64,000 nt of DNA from Rhizobiaceae bacterium (GCA_023953775.1 JAMLJD010000007.1:25013-89012); one strand, 5' to 3'. Positions 1-10,044 are shown, numbered from the stretch's first letter. The notes: generated by a model not told the origin, from the letters alone. Made by a program: numbers and translations.

Positions 1-569
1 GTGATCAGCAGCCAGTTTTCGGAAGGGCCCGGCGCAACGAGCTGCCGGGTGAAGCGGGCGTTCTCGACCGTATTGCGCGACCGGTTTTCGAGCACCATGC
101 GATCACGCGAAACACCGAGAGCCTCGAGCAGCCGTGGCGCTGTGTCCGCGTCCGCCTCGCCCTCAAGCACCAGCGCGCCGGAACCGCCGGAGATGACGAC
201 TTTCGCATTCGGGTAGCGGCGCGCCATGATCGCCGCCTCGACGAAACGGTCGCCGCCGGAATTGAGCTCGTAGCCGCCGCGCACGCGGTTGATCGCGCCT
301 TCGAAGCCGCCACCGAGGACGATGATGCCGTCGACCGTCTCAGGCAGCACCGCGGGCCTCGCGAACCGGTCCTCCAGCGGGTGCAGCATCAAGGCGCCGA
401 GCGACGTCCATGCCGAGACGCCCAGGACCACGAATGCGCCGAGCGACGCGGTAATCGCCAGACGGCGCCATCGCACGACCTGCGCGACGACCGCGGCGAG
501 AAGCAGGAGGCCGGTCAGATTGACGGGCTGGACCAGCAGCCAGAAGATTTTCGACAGATAGAAGAACAT
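1..569 (-). CDS. YdcF/SanA/ElyC-family (DUF218) membrane protein, 3' end cut by window edge
   Basis: The frame opens with MFFYLSKIF and stays open to the window edge, so the C-terminus is missing. Two hydrophobic segments (about residues 8-30 and 38-58) precede a DUF218-type soluble domain beginning with DGIIVLGGG (residues 80-88). Later family hallmarks are an ISGGSG stretch and the ENRSRNTVENA segment. Proteins of this family (E. coli YdcF, SanA, ElyC) are linked to envelope or peptidoglycan-related roles, but the reaction is not settled. It lies four bases downstream of another membrane protein gene on the same strand, so the two are probably co-transcribed. Confidence 0.85.
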   Translation of the reverse strand, partial: MFFYLSKIFWLLVQPVNLTGLLLLAAVVAQVVRWRRLAITASLGAFVVLGVSAWTSLGALMLHPLEDRFARPAVLPETVDGIIVLGGGFEGAINRVRGGYELNSGGDRFVEAAIMARRYPNAKVVISGGSGALVLEGEADADTAPRLLEALGVSRDRMVLENRSRNTVENARFTRQLVAPGPSENWLLI

Positions 570-573
570 GCGG

Positions 574-1227
574 TCAGCCGCCTTCCGGTGACGCAGCCTC
601 CGGCACCGGCGCCCCGCCGCCGGGGACATGGCGCTTCAGTGCGACGAGCACGGCGTCCGCTTCGTCCTTGTCGAGGCCTATGCCGAAAGACCGCGTCTTT
701 CCCGCTGCGTCGAACAGGATGCGTCCCTTCGAGAACACGCTATGTCCGCCGTCGCCGGACTTCTCGTTGCTGCGCAGGTTCGACACCTGTGCCAGCGGGT
801 AGACCCGCCTCGGCCGGAAGAACCAGAAGCCGACCTCTCGGACCAGCCCGCCACCGGTGACGAACAGGCGCTCGCTGCCGAACAGGTTCCACAGCACGGC
901 CGACCAGGCGAATACGCCGCCCACGGTCCATGCTGTCACCCAGACGAGCAGAAACAGATCCTCGGGTCCGACCGACCCGTTGAAGATTTCGCTGAGCGCG
1001 AAGAACTCGCCGACGGACCAGCCCGCCAGCCACACGAGCAGGAACAGGATGATCGGGATCGACCGGCGCGTCGGATTGTCGACACCAAGTCCGTCATCGG
1101 TCTCGCGGATGGTGATCCGGTCGCCATGGTTGAAATAGGTCTTGGCCGGCAGGCGCATCGGCCCGCCGCGCTGCTTGATCTGGCTGATCAGCCCTTTGCG
1201 AACCGCCCGTTCCTCGCCCATCCGCAC
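574..1227 (-). CDS. Two-helix membrane protein of unknown function
   Basis: The 217-residue product has a basic, polar N-terminus, two strongly hydrophobic segments (about residues 56-80 and 90-115) and a soluble C-terminal half. That half includes a RRVYPLAQVSNLR stretch, which resembles the way PH-like bPH2 membrane domains begin after their helix pair; this resemblance is only suggestive. An internal start (MRLPAKTYFNH, residue 24) could be the true one. It directly precedes the YdcF-family gene. I do not recognise a specific family. Confidence 0.6.
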   Translation of the reverse strand: MRMGEERAVRKGLISQIKQRGGPMRLPAKTYFNHGDRITIRETDDGLGVDNPTRRSIPIILFLLVWLAGWSVGEFFALSEIFNGSVGPEDLFLLVWVTAWTVGGVFAWSAVLWNLFGSERLFVTGGGLVREVGFWFFRPRRVYPLAQVSNLRSNEKSGDGGHSVFSKGRILFDAAGKTRSFGIGLDKDEADAVLVALKRHVPGGGAPVPEAASPEGG

Positions 1228-1355
1228 AGTCTAGACCATGGCTGGGACAAGTGGATAGCGGATTTCGGACAAGAGCATGCCCGCCTCCTCATATCTAGGC
1301 AGTTAGGTGGCGCCTGAGATTACACCGTGCCACGAGATGCCGGCGCGGACGGCGG

Positions 1356-2837
1356 CTACCACCATCTCTCGGGCGCGAAATGCCCGGCGGCCTGCTCGAT
1401 GACCCCGGCGGTGCGGAACAGCGTCTCCTCGTCGAAGGGGCGGCCGATCAGTTGCAGGCCGAGCGGCAGTCCGTTCGCGTCGAGCCCCGCCGGCACCGCG
1501 ATGCCCGGAAGGCCGGCCATGTTGACGGTCACCGTGAAGATGTCGTTCAGGTACATCTTGACCGGATCGGCGTTCATGTCCTGGTCTGCGATGCCGAACG
1601 CCGCCGACGGCGTCGCCGGGGTCAGGATCGCATCCACGCCTTCGGCGAAGACGTTCTCGAAGTCGCGCTTGATCAGGGTGCGGACCTTCTGGGCGCGGAG
1701 ATAGTAGGCGTCGTAGTAGCCGGCCGACAGCACGTAGGTTCCGATCATCACGCGCCGCTTGACCTCGCGACCGAAACCGGCTGCGCGGGTGTTCTCGTAC
1801 ATCTCGATGACGTCCTTGCCCGGTACGCGCAGGCCGTAGCGGACGCCGTCATAGCGCGCCAAGTTCGACGACGCCTCGGCCGGCGCGACGATGTAGTAGG
1901 CCGGCAGGGCGTATTTCGTGTGCGGCAGCGAGATGTCGACGATCTCGGCGCCGGCGTCGCGCATCCAGGCAATGCCCTTCTGCCACAGCGTCTCGACCTC
2001 TTCCGGCATGCCCTCGACGCGGTACTCCCGCGGGATGCCGATCTTCATGCCCTTGATCGAATGGCCGAGAGCGGCCTCGTAGTCCGGCACCGGACGGTCG
2101 ACCGAGGTCGTGTCCCTGGGATCCACCGATGCCATCGACTTCAACAGGATCGCGGCATCGCGGACGTCGCGCGCGATGGGCCCGGCCTGGTCGAGCGAGG
2201 ACGCAAAGGCGGCGATCCCCCAGCGCGAGCAGCGGCCGTAGGTCGGCTTGATGCCGACCGTCGCGGTGAACGCGGCCGGCTGGCGGATCGAGCCGCCGGT
2301 GTCGGTAGCGGTTGCGCCGGCGCAGAGCCAGGCTGCGACCGCAGCGGCCGAGCCGCCGGACGAGCCGCCCGGCACGAGGTCCTTGTTCGAGCCCTTCGCC
2401 CGCCAGGGATTGACCACCGGGCCGTAATAGCTGGTCTCGTTGGACGAGCCCATGGCGAACTCGTCCATGTTGAGCTTGCCGAGCATCACCGCGCCATCGG
2501 CCCACAGATTGGCGGTGACGGTCGATTCGTAGCGCGGCTCGAAGCCGTCGAGAATGTGGCTGCCTGCCTGGGTGTGGATGCCCTCGGTCGCGAACAGGTC
2601 CTTGATGCCGAGCGGTATGCCCTCCAGCGCGCCGCACTCGCCCTTCGCCAGACGCGCGTCGGACGCGGCGGCCATCTTCCGCGCCTTGTCCGGCGTGACG
2701 GCGACATAGGCATTGAGCGCGCCGTTGGCCGCCTCGATCGCCGCCAGGTAGGCATCGGTCAATTCGCCTGCGGTGATCTCCTTCGAGACAAGCTTGGCAC
2801 GCGCTTCGGCGATCGTCAGTCGGGTCAGTTCAGTCAT
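1356..2837 (-). CDS. gatA: Aspartyl/glutamyl-tRNA amidotransferase subunit A
   Basis: GatA is the glutaminase subunit of the GatCAB complex, which converts Glu-tRNA(Gln) (and often Asp-tRNA(Asn)) to the amide form. The product is 493 residues, the usual length. The amidase-signature triad is visible: Lys79 in PLGIKD, the cis-serine in GGSSGGS (near residue 159) and the nucleophile in DTGGS (near 183). The frame is open much further upstream, but [12 protein letters not shown] is the family-typical N-terminus. gatC lies upstream on the same strand, separated by an acetyltransferase gene. gatB is not in this window. Confidence 0.97.
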   Translation of the reverse strand: MTELTRLTIAEARAKLVSKEITAGELTDAYLAAIEAANGALNAYVAVTPDKARKMAAASDARLAKGECGALEGIPLGIKDLFATEGIHTQAGSHILDGFEPRYESTVTANLWADGAVMLGKLNMDEFAMGSSNETSYYGPVVNPWRAKGSNKDLVPGGSSGGSAAAVAAWLCAGATATDTGGSIRQPAAFTATVGIKPTYGRCSRWGIAAFASSLDQAGPIARDVRDAAILLKSMASVDPRDTTSVDRPVPDYEAALGHSIKGMKIGIPREYRVEGMPEEVETLWQKGIAWMRDAGAEIVDISLPHTKYALPAYYIVAPAEASSNLARYDGVRYGLRVPGKDVIEMYENTRAAGFGREVKRRVMIGTYVLSAGYYDAYYLRAQKVRTLIKRDFENVFAEGVDAILTPATPSAAFGIADQDMNADPVKMYLNDIFTVTVNMAGLPGIAVPAGLDANGLPLGLQLIGRPFDEETLFRTAGVIEQAAGHFAPERWW

Positions 2838-2848
2838 CGATTGTCCGT

Positions 2849-3322
2849 TCAGGCGGCTTCGGCCGCGGTAAGATCCTTGCGGTAGAAGACCGACCATTGC
2901 GAGTCGGGGTAATCGAGCACCGGCCCGCAGCGCGAAAAGCCGGACCGCTCGTAGACGGCCCATGCGGCCGGATGGCGATCGCCGGTCTCGAGCACCAGCT
3001 CGCGCATCGCCTCGGCGCGCGCCAGCGCCTCGATCCGCGACACGATTGCCAGGCCGATCTTGCGGCCGCGGTGGCTCGGGCGCGTATACATGCGCTTGAC
3101 CTCGCCGATTCCGCCCGGATGGCGTTTCAATGCACCGCACGCGACCGCCTCGCCGTTGTCGCGCGCGACGAAGACAGCGGTCTGCGGCGTCGCCATCTCC
3201 TCGACCGTCATGTGGAAGCAGAACTCCGGCGGCGTCAGTTCGAGCAGCGCCGCGTTCAGCTCGCCGATGAGCATGCGCACATCGTCCTGAAGCGGCGATT
3301 CGATATCGACGACCACCTCCAC
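2849..3322 (-). CDS. GNAT-family N-acetyltransferase between gatC and gatA
   Basis: A 157-residue GNAT protein. The acetyl-CoA-binding motif A is seen as the [14 protein letters not shown] stretch (around residues 105-118), followed by [21 protein letters not shown], the typical motif-B region. It probably acetylates a small-molecule or protein amine; the substrate cannot be told from sequence. It starts four bases after gatC stops and ends eleven bases before gatA starts, so it is inserted in the gat operon and presumably co-transcribed. No functional link to tRNA amidation is evident. Confidence 0.88.
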   Translation of the reverse strand: MEVVVDIESPLQDDVRMLIGELNAALLELTPPEFCFHMTVEEMATPQTAVFVARDNGEAVACGALKRHPGGIGEVKRMYTRPSHRGRKIGLAIVSRIEALARAEAMRELVLETGDRHPAAWAVYERSGFSRCGPVLDYPDSQWSVFYRKDLTAAEAA

Positions 3323-3326
3323 GGCC

Positions 3327-3614
3327 CTACTCCACGACTTTCGGGACGAGGAAGAAATTGTCCTCGGTCATCGGCGCGTTGGCGACGATGTCCTCGGCCT
3401 TCGAGCCGTCGCCGACGCCATCCTGGCGCTTCCGCATCTCCATAGGGATCACCGACGTCATCGGCTCCACGCCGTCGACATCGACTTCGTTGAGCTGTTC
3501 GACGAAACCGAGAATGGCATTGAGTTCGCCGGTCATCCGCTCGGCGTCCTCGTCGGTGACGGCGATCCGCGCCAAATGCGCGACGCGTTTAACGGTTGCG
3601 GTGTCGACCGACAT
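3327..3614 (-). CDS. gatC: Aspartyl/glutamyl-tRNA amidotransferase subunit C
   Basis: GatC is the small scaffold that stabilises GatA and tethers it to GatB. The 95-residue product starts [17 protein letters not shown], the classic GatC N-terminus, and contains the expected [22 protein letters not shown] region with a C-terminal ENFFLVPKV motif. The open frame extends 22 codons further upstream, but the family start is the internal ATG at 3614. First gene of the gatC-GNAT-gatA unit. Confidence 0.96.
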   Translation of the reverse strand: MSVDTATVKRVAHLARIAVTDEDAERMTGELNAILGFVEQLNEVDVDGVEPMTSVIPMEMRKRQDGVGDGSKAEDIVANAPMTEDNFFLVPKVVE

Positions 3615-3704
3615 GCGGCTCTCCGGAAAAACAGGATGGTGACGGAAACGGCCTATAGCGGGCGCCCGCGCGCCGCGCAACCGTAGCGGCAGCGGCCAAT
3701 GGGC

Positions 3705-4109
3705 TCAGGGCGCGTCGACGCCCTGGCAGAACTGGTACAGGCCGCTGTTGCCGTTGTTGCCGCCGGCATGGGAGACGACGGAGGTCAGCTCCAGCTCGCC
3801 TTCGCCGCGCGGCACGATCGAGATCAGGTCGGGGAAGGCATATCCCGGCTCCTCGCACAGTGCGGTGACGAGCCAGCCGCTGACGCGCTTGTCGTCGAGC
3901 ACCTGCAGGAAGTCGCAATGGTATTCGATCCCCTCGAGGCCCTTGGCGGTGAGTACCGTCTCCCCCTCCTCGAGCATCGCCTGCACGCCATCGCGCCTGG
4001 CGGTCTCGCACAGTTCGGCCGAGGCGGCGTAGGCGCCGGCGATGAAGTCCTGCGCGTCGGCACCGGCGCTCAGGCCCAGTACAAGGCCCAGCGAAACCAG
4101 TATTCGCAT
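3705..4109 (-). CDS. Small exported protein of unknown function
   Basis: A 134-residue protein with a Sec-type signal peptide (MRILVSLGLVLGLSAGADA, cleavage expected near residue 19). The mature part is acidic and has four cysteines (LCETA, YHCDF, LCEEP, QFCQG), which could form two disulfides in the periplasm. I do not recognise the family. It sits on the same strand as the UPF0173 hydrolase upstream (24-base gap) and the gatC unit downstream (about 90 bases). Confidence 0.75.
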   Translation of the reverse strand: MRILVSLGLVLGLSAGADAQDFIAGAYAASAELCETARRDGVQAMLEEGETVLTAKGLEGIEYHCDFLQVLDDKRVSGWLVTALCEEPGYAFPDLISIVPRGEGELELTSVVSHAGGNNGNSGLYQFCQGVDAP

Positions 4110-4133
4110 GTGTCCCCCCTTTTCCCGCCGGGT

Positions 4134-4841
4134 TCAGAGCTCGAGGCTTTCCCCCGGCTTCGGCGTCATTACCGATACCCCCGTGCCATCCATCCCGGCA
4201 ACGAATTTCGCCGCCGTCTTGTCGATGATCGGGAAGGAACCGTAGTGACACGGCAGCACCGTCTCGAAGCGGAAGTAACGCTGACAGGCCAGCGCGGCGA
4301 CGCCCCCGCCCATGGTGAACCGGTCGCCGACCGGAACGAGGCCGATCTGGGGCTGGTGCAATTCCTGGATCAGCGCCATGTCGGAGAAGATGTCGGTGTC
4401 GCCCATATGATAGAGGGTCTTCTCGCCGTCCATGTGGAGCACGAGACCGGCGGGATTGCCGAGATAGGTGTTCTTGCCGTTCTCGCCGGCGAAAGAGGAC
4501 GAGTGCAGCGCCGGGACGAAGGTGGTGGTGAACGGGCCGCAATCGACCGTGCCGCCGTGATTGCCGGGATTGATCCGGTCGCCGTCGGCGCCCTGCCCGA
4601 CCAGGAACATGCAGATCTCGAAATTGGCGACGAGCATAGCGCCGGTCTTCTTGAGGATGTCGAGGGCATCGCCGACATGATCGTTGTGACCATGGGTCAG
4701 AAGCACATGCGTGACGCCGTCGGCAGGCTCCTCCCAGCCCTTGCCCCATGACGGATTGTTTGTCAGGAACGGATCGATCAGGATCTTGGCATCGCCGGCA
4801 TCGATGCGGAAAGCGGAATGGCCGTACCAGGTAAGCTTCAT
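4134..4841 (-). CDS. UPF0173-family metal-dependent hydrolase (metallo-beta-lactamase fold)
   Basis: A 235-residue protein with the UPF0173/YtkL architecture: [13 protein letters not shown] at the N-terminus, a metal-binding [11 protein letters not shown] motif (HxHxDH) near residue 50, the second metal ligand region YHMGDTDIF, and a late CHYGSFPI histidine. Family members bind two metals in a metallo-beta-lactamase fold; the physiological substrate is unknown. It faces away from ruvX, with about 77 bases between them that must hold both promoters. Confidence 0.93.
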   Translation of the reverse strand: MKLTWYGHSAFRIDAGDAKILIDPFLTNNPSWGKGWEEPADGVTHVLLTHGHNDHVGDALDILKKTGAMLVANFEICMFLVGQGADGDRINPGNHGGTVDCGPFTTTFVPALHSSSFAGENGKNTYLGNPAGLVLHMDGEKTLYHMGDTDIFSDMALIQELHQPQIGLVPVGDRFTMGGGVAALACQRYFRFETVLPCHYGSFPIIDKTAAKFVAGMDGTGVSVMTPKPGESLEL

Positions 4842-4918
4842 GGCGTCGTTCTCCCTCAGTCTGCTGCGGCGGGAAGGATAGTGCCACGCGGTGCGCTGTC
4901 AAAGGAAAGCCGGCGGCC

Positions 4919-5404
4919 ATGAGCGCGGTGTCGGTGGACGAACTGACCGGCTATGTCGCGGACGGCGGGGTCATCGCCGGCATCGATCTCGGCACCAAGA
5001 CGATCGGCGTCGCGGTCTCCGACCGCTCTCTGTCCTTCGCCCATCCACGGCCGGTCATCCTGCGGCGCAAGTTCACCCCCGACGCCGAGGCCCTGCTGGC
5101 CCTATTCGCCCGCGAAGACGTGCGGGCAGCGGTGATAGGCCTGCCGATCAACATGGACGGCAGCGAAGGTCCCCGCGCCCAGGCGACCCGGGCCTTCGTC
5201 CGCAATATCGGGCGCCTGACGGATATGCCCTTCGCCTACCTCGACGAACGGTTGTCGACGGTGGCGGCGGAAAGGACGTTGATCGAGATGGACGTGTCGC
5301 GGGCCAAGCGCGGAAGCCGCATCGATTCGGCCGCCGCGGCATTCATCCTTCAGGGTGCGCTCGACCGGCTGAGGGCGCTTTCCTCGTCGCGGGGACCCGC
5401 GTAG
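4919..5404 (+). CDS. ruvX: Putative pre-16S rRNA nuclease / Holliday-junction resolvase homologue RuvX (YqgF)
   Basis: The 161-residue RNase H-like protein has the family motif [15 protein letters not shown] with the catalytic Asp23, a [11 protein letters not shown] loop, YLDERLST (catalytic Glu) and a late [12 protein letters not shown] helix carrying the last acidic residue. YqgF/RuvX is known for 16S rRNA 5' maturation and was earlier proposed as a Holliday junction resolvase. Its last 55 bases overlap the end of a convergent membrane protein gene. The ATG at 4919 gives the standard N-terminus for alphaproteobacteria. Confidence 0.95.
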   Translation: MSAVSVDELTGYVADGGVIAGIDLGTKTIGVAVSDRSLSFAHPRPVILRRKFTPDAEALLALFAREDVRAAVIGLPINMDGSEGPRAQATRAFVRNIGRLTDMPFAYLDERLSTVAAERTLIEMDVSRAKRGSRIDSAAAAFILQGALDRLRALSSSRGPA

Positions 5405-5682
5405 CGCGCCCTCATATCCTGGACATAGGCGATGATCTGCCGCCGCTTCCTGAAGGCGTAGATGGAAAAGATCAACAGCGTGTCGACGACGCAGGCGCGC
5501 GCAACCAGCGCCGGGATGATCTCGGGCTCGATGCCGAGCATGTTGCCGTACATCCGGAACGCAAAATCGTGGACCACACGGCTCAGGAACAGATAGCCGA
5601 AATTGATGTCGTTGAGCGACAGGTAGTACCAGCTCCAGAAGGTGCCCATGGGCAAGGCCCAGAAGAGCAGGATGTAGCGCAT
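5350..5682 (-). CDS. Small membrane protein, DUF6105-like
   Basis: A 110-residue protein: an N-terminal transmembrane helix ([20 protein letters not shown]), a central part with [15 protein letters not shown] and a GNMLGIEP loop, a second hydrophobic segment ending in [13 protein letters not shown], and a polar tail. I recall this pattern from a Hyphomicrobiales family annotated DUF6105; the assignment is from memory. Its start overlaps the stop of the upstream gene by one base (TGATG), so translation is probably coupled. Its 3' end overlaps ruvX head-on by 55 bases. Confidence 0.75.
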   Translation of the reverse strand: MRYILLFWALPMGTFWSWYYLSLNDINFGYLFLSRVVHDFAFRMYGNMLGIEPEIIPALVARACVVDTLLIFSIYAFRKRRQIIAYVQDMRARYAGPRDEESALSRSSAP

Positions 5683-6242
5683 CAGCGGGGCTCCCTGTCC
5701 TGCTCGTCGGTCGACGAGCCTATCCGCGACAGCAGCGAGCTGTGCGCCGCCCCGAGTGCCATGATGCGCGCCGCCTGACGCATATCCTCGTCTTCCATCG
5801 CCGGCGCGGCCTGGCTTTGCCGATCCGTCTGCACGACCAGATAGGAAATCAGCAGCGCCCCCAACTGGAGCGCGACGGACGAAAACAGTGCCGGCGCGGG
5901 CGCCACCGAGCTTGCCAGGAGCATCAAGGTGAGAAGGCCGACGGCGCCGCCGAACGCGACGCGCGCCACCTCATCGGTATCGCCGGGATAGATTCCGTCG
6001 TCCGAAAGCGCCGACACCAGCATCCAGAAGAACAGCGCGGCAACCACCGCGAAGCCCAGGGCGACGCCGAAGGTCATTTCCGGGCCCGCCAGCAGCGGCA
6101 TCTCCGCCAGTCCGTCGGCGAAACCCAGTCCGCGCAAAAGCGCGCTGATACCGTCGTCCCCGGCCCGGGAGGTGATCCCGGCCAAAAGCGCGAACGCGAT
6201 CGCCCAGTGCAGAGCGACTATGGCAACGACTATCCGGCGCAT
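5682..6242 (-). CDS. Multi-helix membrane protein of unknown function
   Basis: A 186-residue protein with about four hydrophobic segments: residues 5-24, 52-80, 95-120 and 122-142. They are followed by a polar C-terminus containing AARIMALGAAHSSLLSRIG. No family is recognised. It is translationally coupled to the downstream DUF6105-like gene through a TGATG junction, which suggests the two small membrane proteins work together. Confidence 0.6.
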   Translation of the reverse strand: MRRIVVAIVALHWAIAFALLAGITSRAGDDGISALLRGLGFADGLAEMPLLAGPEMTFGVALGFAVVAALFFWMLVSALSDDGIYPGDTDEVARVAFGGAVGLLTLMLLASSVAPAPALFSSVALQLGALLISYLVVQTDRQSQAAPAMEDEDMRQAARIMALGAAHSSLLSRIGSSTDEQDREPR

Positions 6243-6412
6243 ATCCCTGTCCTATCGAATGTCGAAACTGGCCCGCGAGCCCGACCGCGGCAAATGAAAC
6301 CCTTTGTTAAGGTTAACGGGCCGGCCTTTTTGCACAGGAGCGATGTGCCTCGGCACGGTTTACACGCGTCGCCGCGGCCCATAATGGAGACCCGTCTTCC
6401 CCCAGGTGCCGC

Positions 6413-7348
6413 ATGTTACCCATCTTCGAAAGCATCGTTCCGATCTTCCTGCTGATCGTGGTCGGCAACCTCCTGCGCCGCCTGCCGTTCATCGACGACA
6501 AGGCGTGGCCGGGGCTCGAGCAGCTGGGTTTCTGGTTCCTCTATCCAACGCTTCTGTTCACGACCGTCGTCGGCGCCGACTTCTCCGGGCTGCAGCTCGA
6601 TCTCCTGCTCACGTCGCTTCTGGTGAGCTTGTTCCTGATGCTCGCCCTCACCTTCGCGATCTGGCCCCTGCTCGGCGGCAGGGGGATCAGCCGTGGCGAA
6701 TTCTCGTCGGTGTTCCAGACATCCGTCCGCTGGAACGGTTTCATGGCTCTCGCCATCGCGCAGAAGATCTTCCCGCCGGAAGGAAGCGCGGTGGTCGCGC
6801 TGGCGATGGCGGTGATCATCGTCCCGATCAACGTCTCGTCGGTCTACGCGGTCACCTATTTCGGAAATGCCTCGGCCAACTGGCCAGCGGTCATGAAGAG
6901 GGTCGCGACGAACCCGTTCATCATCGCCATCACGCTCGGCATGGTCGTGCGCCTGATCGGAACGGGGCTCTACGGACCGGTCGACCAGGCGCTGGACCTC
7001 GTCGCGCGCGCAGCGCTCGGCATGGGCCTCCTGGCGATCGGAGCCGGACTGCGGCCGGGCGACATGGTGTCGCCGCGCCTGGCCCTTTGGCTTCCTGTCG
7101 TCATCAAGCTGGTCGTTTTTCCGGCCGTCACCATCGCGCTTGCGCTGGCATTCGGGCTGCGTGGCGTCGAGCTTCACTATCTCGCTCTTTGCGCGGCCGT
7201 GCCCACGGCGATGAACGGTTATCTCATGGCGCGCCAGATGGGCGGCGACGCGGAACTCTACGCCGCCGTCACCACGCTGCAGACCGCGATGTCGTTCTTC
7301 ACGATCCCGGTCGTCCTCGTCGTCTGCGCCTATATCTCGTCGGCGTAG
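6413..7348 (+). CDS. AEC-family (auxin efflux carrier-type) transporter
   Basis: A 311-residue integral membrane protein with roughly ten hydrophobic segments. The AEC pattern is clear: an N-terminal PIFLLIVVGNLLRR segment, a TSVRWNGFMALAIA stretch before the central loop, and the paired half-repeat in the C-terminal half (LLAIGAGLRPGDM, CAAVPTAMNGYLMARQMGGD). AEC carriers export or import small organic acids and similar solutes; the substrate is not predictable here. It converges on the acyl-CoA dehydrogenase-like gene with a 19-base 3' overlap. Confidence 0.92.
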   Translation: MLPIFESIVPIFLLIVVGNLLRRLPFIDDKAWPGLEQLGFWFLYPTLLFTTVVGADFSGLQLDLLLTSLLVSLFLMLALTFAIWPLLGGRGISRGEFSSVFQTSVRWNGFMALAIAQKIFPPEGSAVVALAMAVIIVPINVSSVYAVTYFGNASANWPAVMKRVATNPFIIAITLGMVVRLIGTGLYGPVDQALDLVARAALGMGLLAIGAGLRPGDMVSPRLALWLPVVIKLVVFPAVTIALALAFGLRGVELHYLALCAAVPTAMNGYLMARQMGGDAELYAAVTTLQTAMSFFTIPVVLVVCAYISSA

Positions 7349-8958
7349 AGCGTATCGATGATGGCGCGCGCATCGTGCCGCGCGTCGAGCATGCCGTAGG
7401 TTGTCCGCCACTGGCCCGCGAGGCGGGTTTCGATGAAGGCGTCGGCAATGCGCCCGGCGCCGATGCGCCGCAGCTCAGCCGCCGCAGCCGACAGTGCGAG
7501 CTGCTCGGTCAGGATGCGTGCCGATCCCTCGTCGCTGGCCGCGACCTCGGCGGCCGCGCGCAGGACGCCGACCACCCCCTGGCCGTTCTTGTCGAGATCG
7601 CGGTGGATTGTGCCCACGACCTGGTCGAACAGGCCGGCATTGCGACCCATGACGCGCAGGACGTCGAGCGCCATCACGTTGCCCGAGCCTTCCCAGATCG
7701 CGTTGAGCGGCGATTCGCGGAAATGGCGGGCCAGAGGCGCTTCCTCGACATAGCCGTTGCCGCCGAGGCACTCCATCGCCTCGTAGACGATCGACGGACA
7801 GATCTTGCAGACCCAGTATTTCACCACCGGCGTCATCAGTCGCGCGAACGCTGCCTGCTCGCGGTCGCCGGCGGCCTCGTCGAAGGCCCGCGCCAGCCGG
7901 AACGCCAATGCCGTCGCGGCCGCCACATCCAGAGCCAGGTCGGCGAGCACGCGCTGCATCACCGGCTGGTCGATGAGCCTGTCACCGAAGACGGCGCGGT
8001 GGCGCGTATGGTGTACGGCTTCGGCGAGTGCGGCGCGCATGATGCCGGCCGACGAGACGGCGCAGTCGAGCCGGGTCAGCGTCACCATGTCCATGATAGT
8101 CTTAACGCCTGCGCCGGGCTCGCCCACCATCTGGCCGAGCGCATCGACGAACTCGACCTCCGACGAGGCGTTCGACCGGTTGCCGAGCTTGTCCTTGAGA
8201 CGCTGGAACCGGAAGCCGTTGCCGGCGCCGTCGTCGAGCAGCCTCGGAAGCAGGAAGCAGGACAGGCCCTCCTTTGCCTGCGCAAGCACCAGGAAAGCAT
8301 CGCACATCGGCGCGGACATGAACCATTTGTGGCCGTTGATGCGGTGGTAGCCCCGGCCGGCCGGGTCGGCGCGCGTGGTGTTGGCGCGCACGTCGGTGCC
8401 GCCCTGCTTCTCGGTCATCCCCATGCCGAGCGTCAGGCCGGATTTCTCGACAGCGGGCCGATTCGACATGTCGTATTTGCGGGTCGTGACGCGCGGCGCC
8501 CAGGCACGGAAGAGATCCGGGCTGGCCATCAGGGCCGCCAGCGAGGCGTTGGTCATGGTGATTGGACACAGGTGCCCGCATTCGAGTTGAGAGGTAAGGA
8601 AGAACCGCGCGGCGCGGACCTGATGCCGCATGCCGCCGTCGTCGCCGCCGTTCTCCCAGATCGAACAGTGAAGGCCGCTGGCGATCGATCGCCGCATCAG
8701 GGCGTGGTAGGCGGGGTGGAACTCGACGGTTTCGAGCAGCCTGCCCTGGCGGTCGTGGGTACGAAGCTTCGGCACCTCGGAATTGGCAAGGCGCGCGAGA
8801 TCGATCGCCTCGTGGGTACGCACGAACTTGCCGACCAGCTCGATGTCCTTGCGGGCCTCGCCCGAAAACCCGCTGCCGATCTGCATCAGCAGCGGATCGC
8901 CGCGCCAGGCGTTGGAACCGGCCAGGGGCGGTGTCTGGTTGGTCACTTCATGGTTCAC
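7330..8958 (-). CDS. AidB-like acyl-CoA dehydrogenase family flavoprotein
   Basis: A 542-residue protein of the acyl-CoA dehydrogenase fold with the AidB-type extended N-terminus (TNQTPPLAGSNAWRGDPLL). Visible FAD-binding regions are GLTLGMGMTEKQGGTDVRAN, followed by WFMSAPMCDAFLVLA and the CLGGNGYVEE segment of the C-terminal domain. E. coli AidB is induced in the adaptive response to alkylation and binds DNA; other members act on branched acyl-CoAs. No ada or alkB gene is nearby, so the physiological role is undecided. Confidence 0.9.
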   Translation of the reverse strand: MNHEVTNQTPPLAGSNAWRGDPLLMQIGSGFSGEARKDIELVGKFVRTHEAIDLARLANSEVPKLRTHDRQGRLLETVEFHPAYHALMRRSIASGLHCSIWENGGDDGGMRHQVRAARFFLTSQLECGHLCPITMTNASLAALMASPDLFRAWAPRVTTRKYDMSNRPAVEKSGLTLGMGMTEKQGGTDVRANTTRADPAGRGYHRINGHKWFMSAPMCDAFLVLAQAKEGLSCFLLPRLLDDGAGNGFRFQRLKDKLGNRSNASSEVEFVDALGQMVGEPGAGVKTIMDMVTLTRLDCAVSSAGIMRAALAEAVHHTRHRAVFGDRLIDQPVMQRVLADLALDVAAATALAFRLARAFDEAAGDREQAAFARLMTPVVKYWVCKICPSIVYEAMECLGGNGYVEEAPLARHFRESPLNAIWEGSGNVMALDVLRVMGRNAGLFDQVVGTIHRDLDKNGQGVVGVLRAAAEVAASDEGSARILTEQLALSAAAAELRRIGAGRIADAFIETRLAGQWRTTYGMLDARHDARAIIDTLYADEI

Positions 8959-9090
8959 GCCGCATATCCCGCATTTCGCATTCGAGCGTCCTTATAGCCA
9001 AGGTGCCGGTGCGAGGCGATGAAATTTCATGGGGATGCCGCCACATCGGCTTGCGGCGGCGGGCGCGCTTGCCTATAGCAGCCGCTCAGG

Positions 9091-10044
9091 ATGAACACAG
9101 CACCGGCCTTCCCGCCCTTCCCGCACCGCCACCTGCTCGGCATCCGTTCCCTGTCCCCGTCCGATATCGAAAACCTGCTCGATCGCGCCGACGCGGCCGT
9201 GCAGATCTCGCGTCAGTCCGAGAAGAAGAGCGCGATGCTGCGCGGGCGCACGCAGATCAACCTGTTCTTCGAATCGTCGACCCGCACGCAATCGTCGTTC
9301 GAACTGGCGGGCAAGCGCCTCGGCGCCGACGTGATGAACATGGCGGTGGCCAGTTCGTCGGTGAAGAAGGGCGAAACGCTGATCGACACGGCGATGACGC
9401 TCAACGCCATGCGGCCCGACATCCTCGTCATCCGCCATTCGTCGGCGGGTGCCGCCGCGCTGCTCGCGCAGAAGGTCGGCTGCGCGGTCGTCAATGCCGG
9501 CGACGGCTCGCACGAACATCCGACGCAAGCCCTGCTCGACGCCGTCACGATCCGGCGCGCCCGGGGCACGATCGCCGGACTGACCGTGGCAATCTGCGGC
9601 GATATCCTGCATTCGCGCGTCGCGCGATCCAACATCATCCTGCTCAATGCGCTCGGCGCGCGCGTGCGCGTCGTGGCGCCCTCTACCCTTTTGCCCGCCG
9701 GGATCGAGAAGATGGGCGTCGAGCCCTTCCACTCGATGCGCGACGGCCTCAGGGGCTGCGATGTTGTGATGATGCTGAGGCTCCAGCGCGAGCGCATGGC
9801 CGGCGCGTTCGTGCCCTCGGTGCGCGAATATTTCCGCTACCACGGGCTCGATGCCGAGAAGCTGCAATGGGCCAAGCCCGGGGCACTGGTCATGCATCCC
9901 GGCCCCATGAACAGAGGTGTCGAGATCGCGTCCGCGATCGCCGACGGCGCGCAGAGCGTCATCCAGGAACAGGTCGAGATGGGCGTCGCTGTCCGCATGG
10001 CGGTGATGGCGGCCCTGCTCGAAGAGCGGGACAGCGGCCGATGA
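9091..10044 (+). CDS. pyrB: Aspartate carbamoyltransferase catalytic subunit
   Basis: PyrB condenses carbamoyl phosphate with aspartate in de novo pyrimidine synthesis. The 317-residue product has the carbamoyl-phosphate motif SSTRT (Ser62-Thr66), HPTQALLDA for the second domain, and the aspartate-binding LRLQRERM region. The stop codon overlaps the start of the next gene (ATGA), the standard arrangement in bacteria where PyrB associates with a dihydroorotase-like partner. No regulatory PyrI is present. Confidence 0.97.
   Translation: MNTAPAFPPFPHRHLLGIRSLSPSDIENLLDRADAAVQISRQSEKKSAMLRGRTQINLFFESSTRTQSSFELAGKRLGADVMNMAVASSSVKKGETLIDTAMTLNAMRPDILVIRHSSAGAAALLAQKVGCAVVNAGDGSHEHPTQALLDAVTIRRARGTIAGLTVAICGDILHSRVARSNIILLNALGARVRVVAPSTLLPAGIEKMGVEPFHSMRDGLRGCDVVMMLRLQRERMAGAFVPSVREYFRYHGLDAEKLQWAKPGALVMHPGPMNRGVEIASAIADGAQSVIQEQVEMGVAVRMAVMAALLEERDSGR

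Noticed and set aside
6406..8997. A long plus-strand frame across the AEC transporter and the AidB-like gene
   Set aside because: Both real genes have intact family motifs in other frames; this one has none.
8931..10040. An N-terminal extension of the PyrC' frame through pyrB
   Set aside because: The extended part overlaps pyrB in another frame and has no relation to dihydroorotases; the ATG at 10041 gives the family start.
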